A stretch of 64,000 nt of DNA from Chryseobacterium indologenes (lineage in GTDB: Bacteria > Bacteroidota > Bacteroidia > Flavobacteriales > Weeksellaceae). Under the pieces are notes generated by a model. That model was not told the DNA's origin. It saw only the letters and a list, made by a program, of their open reading frames with translations, and did no database searches. Positions within the stretch are counted from its first letter, which is position 1. Each line of letters starts with the position of its first letter. The stretch spans positions 62,001 through 126,000 of the forward strand of contig LAZY01000030.1 of assembly GCA_001013295.1 (NCBI GenBank), in the 5' to 3' direction. Position numbers and translations under genes: made by a program. Below are positions 1 to 8,473 of this stretch, piece by piece.

Positions 1-1
1 C

Positions 2-2428
2 GAACAATTAGTTCCCTGGTTTACACCAAACGACAATCCGGAGAATGCTTTCAGAGTAATCTTAGGAGATTTCGTAACCACTGAAGACGGTACAGGTATC
101 GTACACACCGCTCCTACTTTTGGTGCTGATGATGCAAGAGTCGCTAAAATGGCTCAGCCTGAGATCCCGCCCATGTTGATAAAAGACGAAAATGACAGTC
201 TTGTTCCGTTGGTAGATTTACAGGGAAGATTTATCACAGGAGAAAATGTTCCTGAATTATTCTCAGGAAAATATATCAAAAATGAATATTACGATGAAGG
301 AACTGCCCCTGAAAAATCATGGGATGTAGAGCTTGCAATCCTGTTAAAAACAGAAAACAAAGCCTTCAAAGTAGAGAAATATGTTCACTCCTATCCACAC
401 TGTTGGAGAACTGACAAACCTGTATTGTACTATCCGCTGGATTCATGGTTTGTAAAGATGACTGCCGTAAAAGACAGATTGGTAGAGCTGAATAAAGAAA
501 TCAACTGGAAACCAAAATCTACAGGAGACGGCCGTTTTGCCAACTGGCTGGAGAATGTGAACGACTGGAACTTATCCCGTTCAAGATATTGGGGTATCCC
601 ATTACCAATCTGGAGAACAGAGGATCTGAAAGAAGAAAAGATCATCGGTTCTATAGAGGAACTATACAACGAAATTGAGAAATCGATTGCTGCAGGACTG
701 ATGACTGAAAACCCGTTCAAAGGTTTTGAGATAGGAAATATGGCTGAATCCAACTATGAGCTTGTGGACCTTCACAAAAATGTAGTGGATAAAATCGTAT
801 TGATTTCTGATTCAGGAAAAGCAATGAAGCGTGAGAGCGATCTGATCGACGTTTGGTTCGATTCAGGATCTATGCCTTATGCACAGCTGCACTATCCTTT
901 TGAAAATAAAGAATTAATTGACAATCATAAAGCATTCCCTGCAGACTTCATTGCAGAAGGTGTTGACCAGACCCGTGGATGGTTCTATACGCTTCATGCC
1001 ATCGGAACAGCTGTTTTTGACTCTGTTGCGTATAAAAATGTAATGAGTAACGGTCTTGTTCTGGATAAAAGCGGCCTGAAAATGTCAAAATCCAAAGGCA
1101 ATGCAGTGGATCCATTCCAAACGCTTTCTACGTATGGACCGGATGCTACCCGTTGGTACATGATCTCCAATGCAAACCCTTGGGAAAACCTGAAGTTTGA
1201 CAGTGATGGAATTGATGAAGTGAGAAGAAAGTTTTTCGGAACACTTTATAACACGTATTCATTCTTTGCCTTATATGCAAATGTTGACGGATTCAACTAT
1301 TCTGAAAAAGAAGTGGAAAACCGTCCTGAAATCGACAGATGGATTCTTTCTGAACTTAATCTTCTGATCAAGGAAGTGAAAGCTTTCTATGAAGACTATG
1401 AACCAACAAGAGTAGCAAGAGCTATCAGTAACTTCGTGAACGACAACTTGAGTAACTGGTACGTAAGATTGTGCAGAAGACGTTTCTGGAAAGGAGATTA
1501 TTCTGATGATAAAATCTCTGCTTACCAAACTCTATATACTTGTTTGGAAACTGTTGCTAAATTATCTGCGCCAATCGCTCCGTTCTTTATGGATCAGTTG
1601 TATCAGGATTTAAATAAAGTGACAGGAAAAGAAAACTGTGAATCTGTGCATTTAACAGACTTCCCGGTTGCTGATGAAAGTTTAATCGATCAGGATCTGG
1701 TTGAAAAAACTCATCTGGCCCAAAACATCACAAGTATGGTTTTCTCTTTAAGAAAGAAAGAGAATATGAAAGTTCGTCAGCCGTTACAAAAAGTATTGGT
1801 TCCTGTATTGGATTCTAAAACAGAAGAGCAGATTCTTGCTGTTGCAGATCTTATCAAGCAGGAAGTAAACGTGAAAGAACTGCAATTGATCAATGCTGAG
1901 GAAGCATCACACTTAATTGTAAAACAGATAAAACCGAATTTCAAAGCGCTTGGTCCTAAATTAGGAAAAGACATGAAAGTGGTAGGCGCCGAGATTGCCA
2001 ATCTTACTGCCGAGCAGATTTCCAGTCTTGAAAAAGAAGGAAAACTGGATGTTCAGGGATATGAGATCACTCTTGATGATGTGGAAATCTCAACAAAAGA
2101 CATCCCGGGGTGGACAGTGACTTCTGATGGAAAAACGACTGTGGCATTAGATTTGACGTTAACCGATGAGTTAAAATCTGAAGGAATCGCAAGAGAATTC
2201 ATCAACAGAATTCAGAACCTGCGAAAAGAGAAGGATTTTGAGCTGACAGACAGAATCAATATCTTCATTGATGAAAATTCACCATTTATTGAAGATATTA
2301 AGAAAAATGAGGAATATATTTCTTCTGAAGTCTTGTCAAATAAAATAGAAATTGTATCTTCACTTTCAAATTTTAACGAAATCGAAATAGATGAGGTTAA
2401 TTTTAAGATAAATATTGAAAAAAATTAA
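2..2428 (+). CDS. ileS: Isoleucyl-tRNA synthetase, 3' part (5' end outside window)
   Basis: Charges tRNA-Ile with isoleucine in the cytoplasm. The reading frame is open from base 2, so the Met at 149 is internal and the N-terminal Rossmann half with the HIGH motif lies upstream of the window. About 808 residues are visible: the end of the editing (CP1) domain with TAPTFGADDARVA near the window edge, catalytic-core text such as DVWFDSGSMPYAQLHYPF and GVDQTRGWFYTLHAIGTAVF, the KMSKS signature (LKMSKSKGN, near base 1080), then the anticodon-binding helical domain and a C-terminal extension. Family proteins in Bacteroidota are about 1,130 residues, which fits a gene starting roughly 1 kb upstream. 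The next gene starts 58 bases downstream on the same strand. No frameshift is seen. Confidence 0.97.
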   Translation, partial: EQLVPWFTPNDNPENAFRVILGDFVTTEDGTGIVHTAPTFGADDARVAKMAQPEIPPMLIKDENDSLVPLVDLQGRFITGENVPELFSGKYIKNEYYDEGTAPEKSWDVELAILLKTENKAFKVEKYVHSYPHCWRTDKPVLYYPLDSWFVKMTAVKDRLVELNKEINWKPKSTGDGRFANWLENVNDWNLSRSRYWGIPLPIWRTEDLKEEKIIGSIEELYNEIEKSIAAGLMTENPFKGFEIGNMAESNYELVDLHKNVVDKIVLISDSGKAMKRESDLIDVWFDSGSMPYAQLHYPFENKELIDNHKAFPADFIAEGVDQTRGWFYTLHAIGTAVFDSVAYKNVMSNGLVLDKSGLKMSKSKGNAVDPFQTLSTYGPDATRWYMISNANPWENLKFDSDGIDEVRRKFFGTLYNTYSFFALYANVDGFNYSEKEVENRPEIDRWILSELNLLIKEVKAFYEDYEPTRVARAISNFVNDNLSNWYVRLCRRRFWKGDYSDDKISAYQTLYTCLETVAKLSAPIAPFFMDQLYQDLNKVTGKENCESVHLTDFPVADESLIDQDLVEKTHLAQNITSMVFSLRKKENMKVRQPLQKVLVPVLDSKTEEQILAVADLIKQEVNVKELQLINAEEASHLIVKQIKPNFKALGPKLGKDMKVVGAEIANLTAEQISSLEKEGKLDVQGYEITLDDVEISTKDIPGWTVTSDGKTTVALDLTLTDELKSEGIAREFINRIQNLRKEKDFELTDRINIFIDENSPFIEDIKKNEEYISSEVLSNKIEIVSSLSNFNEIEIDEVNFKINIEKN

Positions 2429-2486
2429 CATGTAGTTATTGTATTTCAAATTCCATTTCATAATTTTATTAAAAAAGAGAAAGAAT

Positions 2487-2867
2487 ATGTCAGACGAAAG
2501 AGTTAGATACAGCGATGCTGATTTACAGGAATTTAGAGCGATCATTAAAGAAAAAATAGAAAAAGCGGAAAAAGATCTTCAGCTGATCAGAGAAAGCTTC
2601 ATCAATGACCAGAATAACGGAACGGATGATACTTCACCTACCTTCAAAGCATTTGAAGAAGGAGCAGAAACACTGAGCAAAGAGCAGAACTCTATTTTGG
2701 CAGGAAGACAGGAAAAATTCGTGCGTGATCTTAAGAATGCTTTAATCAGAATCGAAAACAAAACGTACGGTGTTTGCAGAGTAACAGGGAAACTGATTCC
2801 TAAGGAAAGACTTTTGGCCGTTCCTCACGCTACGCTGAGCATCGAAGCGAAAAATATGCAGAAATAA
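2487..2867 (+). CDS. TraR/DksA-family protein with degenerate zinc finger
   Basis: A 126-residue relative of DksA/TraR, proteins that bind the RNA polymerase secondary channel and modulate transcription with ppGpp. The start at 2487 (MSDERVRYSD) follows an AAAGAGAAAG stretch; an in-frame extension to 2439 is not family-like. Residues about 10-90 look like the coiled-coil hairpin. The C-terminus reads YGVCRVTGKLIPKERLLAVP, matching the DksA globular domain. The usual CxxC...CxxC zinc site is reduced to a single Cys: the second Cys of the first pair is replaced and the CVEC-like pair reads SIEAKN. Loss of zinc ligands is known in some DksA relatives, so function may persist without zinc. The RNA polymerase-binding role is inferred from family. 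It lies between ileS and small flavobacterial genes, probably cotranscribed. Confidence 0.85.
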   Translation: MSDERVRYSDADLQEFRAIIKEKIEKAEKDLQLIRESFINDQNNGTDDTSPTFKAFEEGAETLSKEQNSILAGRQEKFVRDLKNALIRIENKTYGVCRVTGKLIPKERLLAVPHATLSIEAKNMQK

Positions 2868-2945
2868 CCGTAAGGTTTGTAAAATAATATTGGGTTTATA
2901 TGGTATCCTCGGATACTTTATAAACCTAATTTTTAATGTATACCC

Positions 2946-3191
2946 ATGAGCGAAGTATTCATTTTAATCATCATCGTTGCAGCAGTTTTGGCATTTTTCA
3001 ACAGAGAATGGATCAAAAACAGATTCTTTCCGAAGAAACATACCAACTACACCATCGATGATCAGTTTAATTCTGATAAGCGCGACAGGGAGAAAGAAAT
3101 AGACAGACTATTGAGTAAGATGGGCAAGAACGGTATCAATGACCTTTCTGAAAAAGACCGGAAAAGACTTGATGAACTGTCCAAAATGTAA
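2946..3191 (+). CDS. Small membrane-anchored protein, DUF6576-like
   Basis: An 81-residue protein with one N-terminal membrane segment (about residues 4-19, FILIIIVAAVLAFF), then a basic stretch and a charged cytoplasmic tail. The tail KEIDRLLSKMGKNGINDLSE resembles the short C-terminal DUF6576 motif found on flavobacterial rhomboid-like proteins; this match is from memory and tentative. No catalytic residues are visible and I do not know the function. It is followed 18 bases later by another tiny gene on the same strand, which in turn overlaps lspA, so this looks like one operon of envelope-related genes. Confidence 0.75.
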   Translation: MSEVFILIIIVAAVLAFFNREWIKNRFFPKKHTNYTIDDQFNSDKRDREKEIDRLLSKMGKNGINDLSEKDRKRLDELSKM

Positions 3192-3209
3192 AAATTTAAA
3201 TACTAAGAA

Positions 3210-3404
3210 ATGGAATCAATCATAGTACACCCTAAAAATTCTATGGAGCTGAGCGCACTGAAAAGTGTATTGAAAGAAATGAACATTAAATTTGAGAAAG
3301 CTCATGTGAAAAGTTCATATAACGGACAGAAAGTAGTTAAGAAAGCCAGCGATAACAAAAATGTAAAGCCAGCTTCAAAACCGTCAAAACCTAAAGGGCA
3401 GTAA
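3210..3404 (+). CDS. DUF2683-like small protein
   Basis: A 64-residue basic, soluble protein beginning MESIIVHPKNSMELSALKSV. This matches the small DUF2683 pattern: a beta strand, a helix with LKSVLKEM, then KFEKAHVKSSYN, with a Lys/Pro/Ser-rich disordered tail. Function unknown. Its TAA stop overlaps the lspA start by one base (TAATG), indicating translational coupling. Members of this family are commonly short and uncharacterised. Confidence 0.75.
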   Translation: MESIIVHPKNSMELSALKSVLKEMNIKFEKAHVKSSYNGQKVVKKASDNKNVKPASKPSKPKGQ

Positions 3405-4045
3405 TGAAAAAGATCTTAGCTATCACATTTTTGGTATTGTTAATAGACCAGGCTTCAAAAATCTATGTTAAGACCCACTTTGAGCTGAACGAGAGTGTTC
3501 CTGTGATCGAAGGTTTTTTTAATAAAACTTTTGTTGAAAATCCAGGAATGGCTTATGGCTTTCACTTCGGAGGCATCATCGGAAAATACTTCCTGGTGAT
3601 CTTAAGGGTTTTCCTGATTGGAGGAATGGTCTATATGTTTAAAAAATGGCTGAAAGAAGGCGCTTCCAATTATCTTTTAGTCCCTATGGCAATCATTTTT
3701 GCCGGAGCTATAGGAAATCTTATTGACGGGATGTTCTACGGAATGATCTTCGATAGCGGAACCGTATATGACGAAAGCACAGACCGATGGATTGGCTATG
3801 GCGGAATTTCTAAACTGGTATCTTTCGGACATGGATACTCTACCTTCATGAAAGGCTGTGTGGTAGATATGCTTCACTTCCCGGTTGTAGACTGGTATGT
3901 TCCAGACAACTGGCCTTTAATAGGCGGAAAACATATTGAGTTCTTCAAATATATCTTCAATGTTGCCGATTCAGCGATTACCGTGGGGGCTGCACTTCTG
4001 TTAATCTTCAGAAAAAAAGCATTCCCGAACGGCCTTGAATTTTAA
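3404..4045 (+). CDS. lspA: Lipoprotein signal peptidase (signal peptidase II)
   Basis: Inner-membrane aspartyl protease that removes the signal peptide of prolipoproteins after lipid attachment. At 213 residues it is longer than the 160-170 of proteobacterial LspA. Visible features: N-terminal membrane segment with LIDQASK (the family's D-Q-x-[ST]-K signature); FVENPGMAYGF (about residues 43-53, the N-x-G-x-[AS] block); AGAIGNLIDGM (100-110, the GGA.GN.iDR-like block); catalytic Asp155 in VVDMLHFP and Asp189 in FNVADSAI. The extra length is an insertion at about residues 111-150, seen in Bacteroidota homologues. Several lipoproteins in this window (20428, 22232 and 63082 genes) are its predicted substrates. 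The start overlaps the preceding gene by one base. Confidence 0.95.
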   Translation: MKKILAITFLVLLIDQASKIYVKTHFELNESVPVIEGFFNKTFVENPGMAYGFHFGGIIGKYFLVILRVFLIGGMVYMFKKWLKEGASNYLLVPMAIIFAGAIGNLIDGMFYGMIFDSGTVYDESTDRWIGYGGISKLVSFGHGYSTFMKGCVVDMLHFPVVDWYVPDNWPLIGGKHIEFFKYIFNVADSAITVGAALLLIFRKKAFPNGLEF

Positions 4046-4061
4046 AAGATCTATTTTTCGG

Positions 4062-4706
4062 ATGAAAAAAATAATCAAAAATATTTTTAAATTTTTCCTG
4101 CTTCTTCTGGTTGCAGGAATTATTTTTATAGCCTGGGCAAATTACAGCATTAAAAAAGACAGCGAAACTTATGTTTCTTATCATATTGCTGAGGTACCCA
4201 AAGCTAAAACAGCTTTATTGCTCGGAACAGGTAAAACCCTGAGCAATGGTATGCCCAATGCTTATTTTGACAACAGAATTAAAGCCGCAACAGACCTTTA
4301 TAAAAGCGGAAAGGTTCAATATATCATCGTAAGTGGTGACAATAGCTCAAAAGACTATAATGAGCCGGAAGATATGCAGACAGCATTAGTTGAGCAGGGC
4401 ATTCCTCAGGACAAAATCATTCTGGATCATGCAGGTTTCAGAACACTGGATTCTGTAGTAAGAGCCAAGGACATTTTCGGGCAAACTGAGCTGGTCATCA
4501 TTTCACAGAAATTCCACAATGAAAGAGCGGTATTTCTGGCCAGAAAAAACGGAATGAACGCCTTTGGGTATAATGCAGAAGATGTGAATAAATATGCAGG
4601 TTTAAAGACCAATCTAAGAGAATATTTCGCAAAGGCTAAAGTATATTGGGATCTTCTTTTTGGAGTAGAACCTAAGTTTGGTGGGGAAAAGATTGTGATT
4701 CCTTAA
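4062..4706 (+). CDS. SanA/ElyC-type DUF218 membrane protein
   Basis: A 214-residue protein with an N-terminal membrane anchor (about residues 5-25) and a periplasmic DUF218 domain. The block LLLGTGKTLSNGMPNAYFDN, then YIIVSGDNSS, DMQTALVEQGIP, FRTLDSVVRAKDIF and VIISQKFHNERAVFLARKN follow the SanA/YdcF pattern. SanA-type proteins affect envelope barrier function (vancomycin exclusion at high temperature in E. coli); the biochemical activity is not settled. The start at 4062 (MKKIIKNIFK) gives the anchor directly; a TTG at 4035 would overlap lspA and is less likely. It starts 16 bases after lspA, probably the last gene of that operon. Confidence 0.85.
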   Translation: MKKIIKNIFKFFLLLLVAGIIFIAWANYSIKKDSETYVSYHIAEVPKAKTALLLGTGKTLSNGMPNAYFDNRIKAATDLYKSGKVQYIIVSGDNSSKDYNEPEDMQTALVEQGIPQDKIILDHAGFRTLDSVVRAKDIFGQTELVIISQKFHNERAVFLARKNGMNAFGYNAEDVNKYAGLKTNLREYFAKAKVYWDLLFGVEPKFGGEKIVIP

Positions 4707-4758
4707 TTTGTTTAACCACAGATTACACAGATCACCGGGTAAAGGCTGATTACGTTTT

Positions 4759-4865
4759 TAAGTTTTGGCTAAAGCCCAATAGAATGGGATTTTTTTAATG
4801 AAGGCGGGCTAAAGCCCACCTCTATTAATGGAGTCATACATCTATTGAATTTTAATTGCAGTAAC
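4759..4865 (+). repeat. Dispersed intergenic repeat, copy 1 (GGCTAAAGCC type)
   Basis: A two-hairpin intergenic unit: TTTTGGCTAAAGCCCAAT, then about 30 bases later GGCGGGCTAAAGCCCACC, then TCTATTGAATTTTAATTGC near 4850. Two other copies occur at 35326-35409 (opposite strand) and 42755-42840, with the same order of blocks. It lies between the SanA-like gene and trpS. The text CACAGATTACACAGAT just upstream (about 4723) also looks like the low-complexity repeats common in these genomes. Confidence 0.7.
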
Positions 4866-4903
4866 TTTTACTCTTTTTCATTCATTATTCCCGTCAAACC
4901 TCG

Positions 4904-4911
4904 TAAATTTG
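4904..4911 (+). promoter_or_regulatory. Candidate -7 promoter element of trpS
   Basis: TAAATTTG fits the Bacteroidota TAnnTTTG -7 consensus and lies 35 bases before the trpS ATG. No clear TTTG -33 element is present, so this is tentative. Confidence 0.4.
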
Positions 4912-4946
4912 CAATTCATTAATTTTTAAATATAAATTTTAAACAA

Positions 4947-5915
4947 ATGTCAAGAATTCTTACCGGCATTCAAGCCACCGGAACCCCCCATCTTGGAAAT
5001 TTACTTGGGGCGATTATTCCTGCTATCGAATTATCCAAGCAGGAAGGAAATGAATCATTTTTATTTATTGCGAATCTTCACACGCTTACGCAGATCAAAG
5101 ATGCGCAGACTTTAAGACAGAATACCTACGAGATTGCTGCGGCTTGGCTTGCTTGTGGATTAGATACCGAAAAAACATTTTTCTACAGACAAAGTGACAT
5201 CGCTGAAACCTGTGAACTATCTTGGCATTTATCATGTTTTTTCCCTTATCAAAGATTAACGCTCGCTCATTCATTTAAAGATAAGGCAGATCGTCTTCAG
5301 GATGTGAATGCAGGTTTATTCACCTATCCTATCCTGATGGCAGCAGATATTTTATTATATGATGCAGAGATCGTTCCTGTAGGAAAAGATCAGCTTCAGC
5401 ACCTGGAAATTGCAAGAGATGTGGCTTCAAGATTTAATAACCAAATGGGAGAAGTCTTTGTATTGCCACAATCTGAACTTCAGGAGGACACGAAATATGT
5501 TCCCGGAACGGATGGACGTAAGATGTCTAAATCTATGGGAAATATCATCAATATTTTCTTACCTGAAAAAGAGCTTAAAAAACAGGTGATGAGCATTGAA
5601 TCAGATTCTAAATCTTTAGAAGAGCCTAAAGATCCCGCAACGGATAAAACCTTCCAGATCTATGAATTGATTGCAACTCCGGAGCAGACAGAAGAATTAA
5701 GAGCTAAATATCTGGCGGGTAACTTTGGATACGGACACGCTAAGAAAGAACTTTTAGATCTTATTCTGACTCGTTTTGAAAAGGAAAGAGAGGTTTTCAA
5801 TTATTATATGAACAATCTTGAAGAACTGGAAGCGAAACTACAGCAGGGCGCTGAGAAAACCAGACCTATTGCTTTGGAAACACTTAAAAGAGTAAGAGCA
5901 AGCTTAGGATTTTAA
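4947..5915 (+). CDS. trpS: Tryptophanyl-tRNA synthetase
   Basis: Class Ic synthetase charging tRNA-Trp, 322 residues, typical length for the bacterial enzyme. The Rossmann nucleotide-binding motif is TGTPHLGNLLGA (residues about 11-22, HIGH equivalent) and the second signature is GRKMSKSMGNII (about 191-202). GKDQLQHLEIARD and LMAADILLYDAEIVPVG are also standard TrpRS blocks. The start follows an AT-rich leader with a TAAATTTG promoter-like element. A strong hairpin terminator follows 22 bases after the stop, so it is probably monocistronic. No T-box or trp leader is apparent. Confidence 0.97.
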   Translation: MSRILTGIQATGTPHLGNLLGAIIPAIELSKQEGNESFLFIANLHTLTQIKDAQTLRQNTYEIAAAWLACGLDTEKTFFYRQSDIAETCELSWHLSCFFPYQRLTLAHSFKDKADRLQDVNAGLFTYPILMAADILLYDAEIVPVGKDQLQHLEIARDVASRFNNQMGEVFVLPQSELQEDTKYVPGTDGRKMSKSMGNIINIFLPEKELKKQVMSIESDSKSLEEPKDPATDKTFQIYELIATPEQTEELRAKYLAGNFGYGHAKKELLDLILTRFEKEREVFNYYMNNLEELEAKLQQGAEKTRPIALETLKRVRASLGF

Positions 5916-5937
5916 TCCTGAGTTCTATACATAAGAA

Positions 5938-5972
5938 AACGGCTATCTCATTTGGGATAGCCGTTAATTTTT
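5938..5972 (+). terminator. Rho-independent terminator of trpS
   Basis: Perfect 10-bp stem AACGGCTATC / GATAGCCGTT (5938-5947 with 5956-5965), an 8-base loop, then AATTTTTTA. Confidence 0.85.
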
Positions 5973-5994
5973 TACAGACTTAGAATACTAGAAA

Positions 5995-6041
5995 AATTCG
6001 GCATTCGTGGCGATTATTTTTTTGCCAAGAATGCACGAATT
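5995..6041. repeat. Imperfect inverted repeat
   Basis: Arms AATTCGGCATTCGTGGC (5995-6011) and GCCAAGAATGCACGAATT (6024-6041) pair with a few mismatches around a T-rich loop. It lies between the convergent trpS and sensor kinase genes. The arm text resembles a dispersed repeat familiar from related genomes; only one copy is in this window. It could also serve as a terminator for the minus-strand kinase gene. Confidence 0.55.
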
Positions 6042-6076
6042 TATTGATTGGTGATTTTTGTAATTGGAAGCTAATA

Positions 6077-7357
6077 TTATATTTTGTTCTTTGTAAGGAT
6101 GAAATAATGCATTCCGTCAAATTCATAGCTGATGTCCCATCCCGGATACTGTTTGATAATGGTTTTAATGATAGACAGCCCTAAACCCGTGGAAGTATGA
6201 TCCGAACCCTGTTTGTAGAAACGGTTGAAAATGCGGGATTTGTCTAAAGCTGCAGATGATCCACTGTTTTGAAACGTTATTCTGTCGTTTTCAATCATAA
6301 TATTCAATGTTCCGTCTTTATGATTGTACTTCACTGCATTTTTCAGAAGATTGGAAAGCAGAATATCGGCAAGATCCTGATTAAAATCTGCTATGAAATA
6401 CCCTTTTTCTATAATATTGACCTCCACTTTTTTAAAATGAATAAAATCTTCATAGTTCTGGACCAGCTTAGTGATCATCGCATTAAAATCAACCCCGGAT
6501 GTTTTATTAAACTGACTGTTTTCTATTTTGGAAAGCATTAATAAAGACTTGTTCAGTCCTACCATTCTTCGAAGGTCATTTTTGATTTCAGAAAGTAAGT
6601 TCATATTCTTTTCATCAGGTTCTTCGTTTTGAATCTGCAGGTCTATCTTATTGATGACAATAGCCAGAGGGGTCTGAAGCTCGTGGGACGCATTTTCAAT
6701 AAACTGTTTCTGCTGATAGAATACAAGCTCATTACGCTCAATCATTTCATTTATTTCCAGATTCAGTTCATCAAATTCTTTGATCAGATATTTTTGTTCA
6801 AGCTCATTGGCAGGAACCCCAAACTGATATTTTTTAAGCTTATCAAGAATTTTATAAAACGGACGCATCGCTTTGTTGAGCAGGTAACCGTTCACCACCA
6901 CAATACTGATTACCAAAAGAAGATAAAGAACAATCAGTGCTGTGGTAAGGTCATAGATCAGCTCATCTTCTTCTACGGTGGAAGTTCTGATGACAAGCCG
7001 CTGATGGTTTTTATACTGATCGATAAAGTCTGCTTCGAGGACTCTATAAGGCTGATCTTTATCATCATACTCCATATAATACATTTTATTATAGAGCCTG
7101 CTTTTGTTTTGATATTCTGCAGCCCTGATCGGAATGATCTTAAATTCATTAAATCCGAATTCATTATTCTTCAGCAGCTGAGGATTGAGGTAAACTGCTT
7201 TGATGATCTGTATCTTTCTGTTTCTCAGCCCATCATCTACATTATCGTGTACTTCGTCCAGAATATAAGCATAAAACAGCCCTGCCCATACTGCAATAAT
7301 CAGCAGCAGAACCATAATCAAATATTTGATGGTGTAATATTTTAACGAAACTTTCAT
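6077..7357 (-). CDS. Sensor histidine kinase (HisKA/HATPase type)
   Basis: A 426-residue inner-membrane sensor kinase. Membrane segment 1 is at about residues 13-33, a periplasmic domain of about 105 residues follows, and segment 2 is at about 138-160. A linker leads to the DHp domain with phospho-acceptor His225 in ENASHELQTPLA. The ATPase domain has the N box LLSNLLKNAVKYN and G box STGLGLSIIKTIIK. It overlaps the response regulator stop by one base (TGATG), so the pair is translated together. The ligand is unknown. PepSY-like exported proteins lie just upstream of the operon, which suggests an envelope signal, but that is inference. Confidence 0.95.
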   Translation of the reverse strand: MKVSLKYYTIKYLIMVLLLIIAVWAGLFYAYILDEVHDNVDDGLRNRKIQIIKAVYLNPQLLKNNEFGFNEFKIIPIRAAEYQNKSRLYNKMYYMEYDDKDQPYRVLEADFIDQYKNHQRLVIRTSTVEEDELIYDLTTALIVLYLLLVISIVVVNGYLLNKAMRPFYKILDKLKKYQFGVPANELEQKYLIKEFDELNLEINEMIERNELVFYQQKQFIENASHELQTPLAIVINKIDLQIQNEEPDEKNMNLLSEIKNDLRRMVGLNKSLLMLSKIENSQFNKTSGVDFNAMITKLVQNYEDFIHFKKVEVNIIEKGYFIADFNQDLADILLSNLLKNAVKYNHKDGTLNIMIENDRITFQNSGSSAALDKSRIFNRFYKQGSDHTSTGLGLSIIKTIIKQYPGWDISYEFDGMHYFILTKNKI

Positions 7358-8028
7358 CAGACAAATTTATAACCTATTCCATACACAGCCTGAAAGTCTG
7401 CCTCAGCATTCGCTATTTTCAACTTTTTACGGAGATTTTTAATCTGTGAATAAATAAAATCAAGACTGTCTGCCTGATCAATATAATCTCCCCAGATGGC
7501 TTCTGCAAGCGTAGTTTTCTGCAACGTTTTCTCCGGGTGGATCACAAAATAGTACAGCAGATCATATTCTTTCCGGTTCAGGGCAAGTTCTTCTTCTTCT
7601 ACCTTTACTATTCTGTTCTCCGGGTCAATGCTTATATTTTTATACTTAAGGATATTTTCTCCGTCCTGTTGGTTTCTCCTGATCACAGATTTGATTCTTG
7701 CCATCAGCTCCGCAAGGTGGAAAGGTTTTGCCAGATAATCATCTGCACCTATTTCCAGCCCGGCAACTTTATCATCCACAGAGTCTTTTGCAGAAAGAAT
7801 GATCACAGGATCTTTTTTGTGCATTTTTTTGATCTCTTTCAGCAGATCGATCCCGTTTCCATCAGGAAGCATAATATCCAGAAGGATACAGTCATATTCG
7901 TAGGAAATAATTTTCTCCAGCCCGGAACTATAATCAGGAGCATATTCTACGATAAAATGTTCCGCTTCCAGAAATTTCTGTACAGTATCCTTTAATGCCG
8001 GTTCATCTTCTACGATTAAAATCTTCAT
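7357..8028 (-). CDS. OmpR/PhoB-family response regulator
   Basis: A 223-residue DNA-binding response regulator. Receiver domain: acidic pair in VEDEP (residues 7-9), phospho-acceptor Asp51 in ILLDIMLPDGNG, signalling Ser/Thr in VIILSAKD, and conserved Lys101 in YLAKPFH. The C-terminal winged helix (about 130-223) contains LNRKEYDLLYYFVIHPEKTL and ends YGIGYKFV, standard for the OmpR/PhoB class. It is cotranscribed with the sensor kinase, overlapping by one base. The start at 8028 (MKILIVEDEP) is the first Met of the receiver fold. Confidence 0.96.
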   Translation of the reverse strand: MKILIVEDEPALKDTVQKFLEAEHFIVEYAPDYSSGLEKIISYEYDCILLDIMLPDGNGIDLLKEIKKMHKKDPVIILSAKDSVDDKVAGLEIGADDYLAKPFHLAELMARIKSVIRRNQQDGENILKYKNISIDPENRIVKVEEEELALNRKEYDLLYYFVIHPEKTLQKTTLAEAIWGDYIDQADSLDFIYSQIKNLRKKLKIANAEADFQAVYGIGYKFV

Positions 8029-8071
8029 ACCTGCTGCTTTTTATTCACCCACTATATCATTTAGGCTATAT

Positions 8072-8079
8072 CAAATATA
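8072..8079 (-). promoter_or_regulatory. Candidate -7 element of the two-component operon
   Basis: The minus strand reads TATATTTG, fitting TAnnTTTG, 43 bases upstream of the regulator ATG. No convincing -33 element is seen. Confidence 0.35.
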
Positions 8080-8231
8080 TAAAATTATAGAAAAATGCTA
8101 AGGAAAGAAACAGAGCCAAAAGACTAAAAACATATGATCAATACAAGACTGATGTGATACAAAACCCATAATATGTCGATGATATATAGGTATCCTCTGA
8201 CTTCAGTTCTTCTGTTTTTCTCCATCAGTTT

Positions 8232-8438
8232 TTAATGGGTTTTCACATAGCGCCCTTCAGCATCAAAGACCAGGCATAATCCGTTCATCATGCAGACTTT
8301 ATAAGCGTTATATTTTCGTTCAATAGACTCAACCACACTGCACGGATGATGCCTTGTAATAAAGGATACAATATTTTTTCTAATTCCGGTGGAAGAAACT
8401 GTTCCTCCGTTGCTTCTTATTAAATTCCAGTTAACCAT
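8232..8438 (-). CDS. Small PepSY-like (DUF2874-type) protein
   Basis: A 68-residue protein whose second half, ESIERKYNAYKVCMMNGLCL then VFDAEGRYVK, matches one repeat of the PepSY-like putative beta-lactamase-inhibitor fold (PF11396). The same pattern occurs in its neighbour at 8474-8923 as YGVDEYKVYLNNGMKMEFDS. It has no signal peptide, so it may be a truncated paralogue, a cytoplasmic version or a decaying gene. It starts 35 bases after its larger paralogue ends, on the same strand. Function unknown. Confidence 0.55.
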   Translation of the reverse strand: MVNWNLIRSNGGTVSSTGIRKNIVSFITRHHPCSVVESIERKYNAYKVCMMNGLCLVFDAEGRYVKTH

Positions 8439-8473
8439 AATGCTAATTTTTATTGTTAAACTACGATGATCTG

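Noticed and set aside
6629..7345. 238-residue plus-strand ORF antisense to the sensor kinase
   Set aside because: Fully inside the kinase gene; composition is Ile/Phe/Lys-rich shadow text with no motif, signal peptide or promoter.
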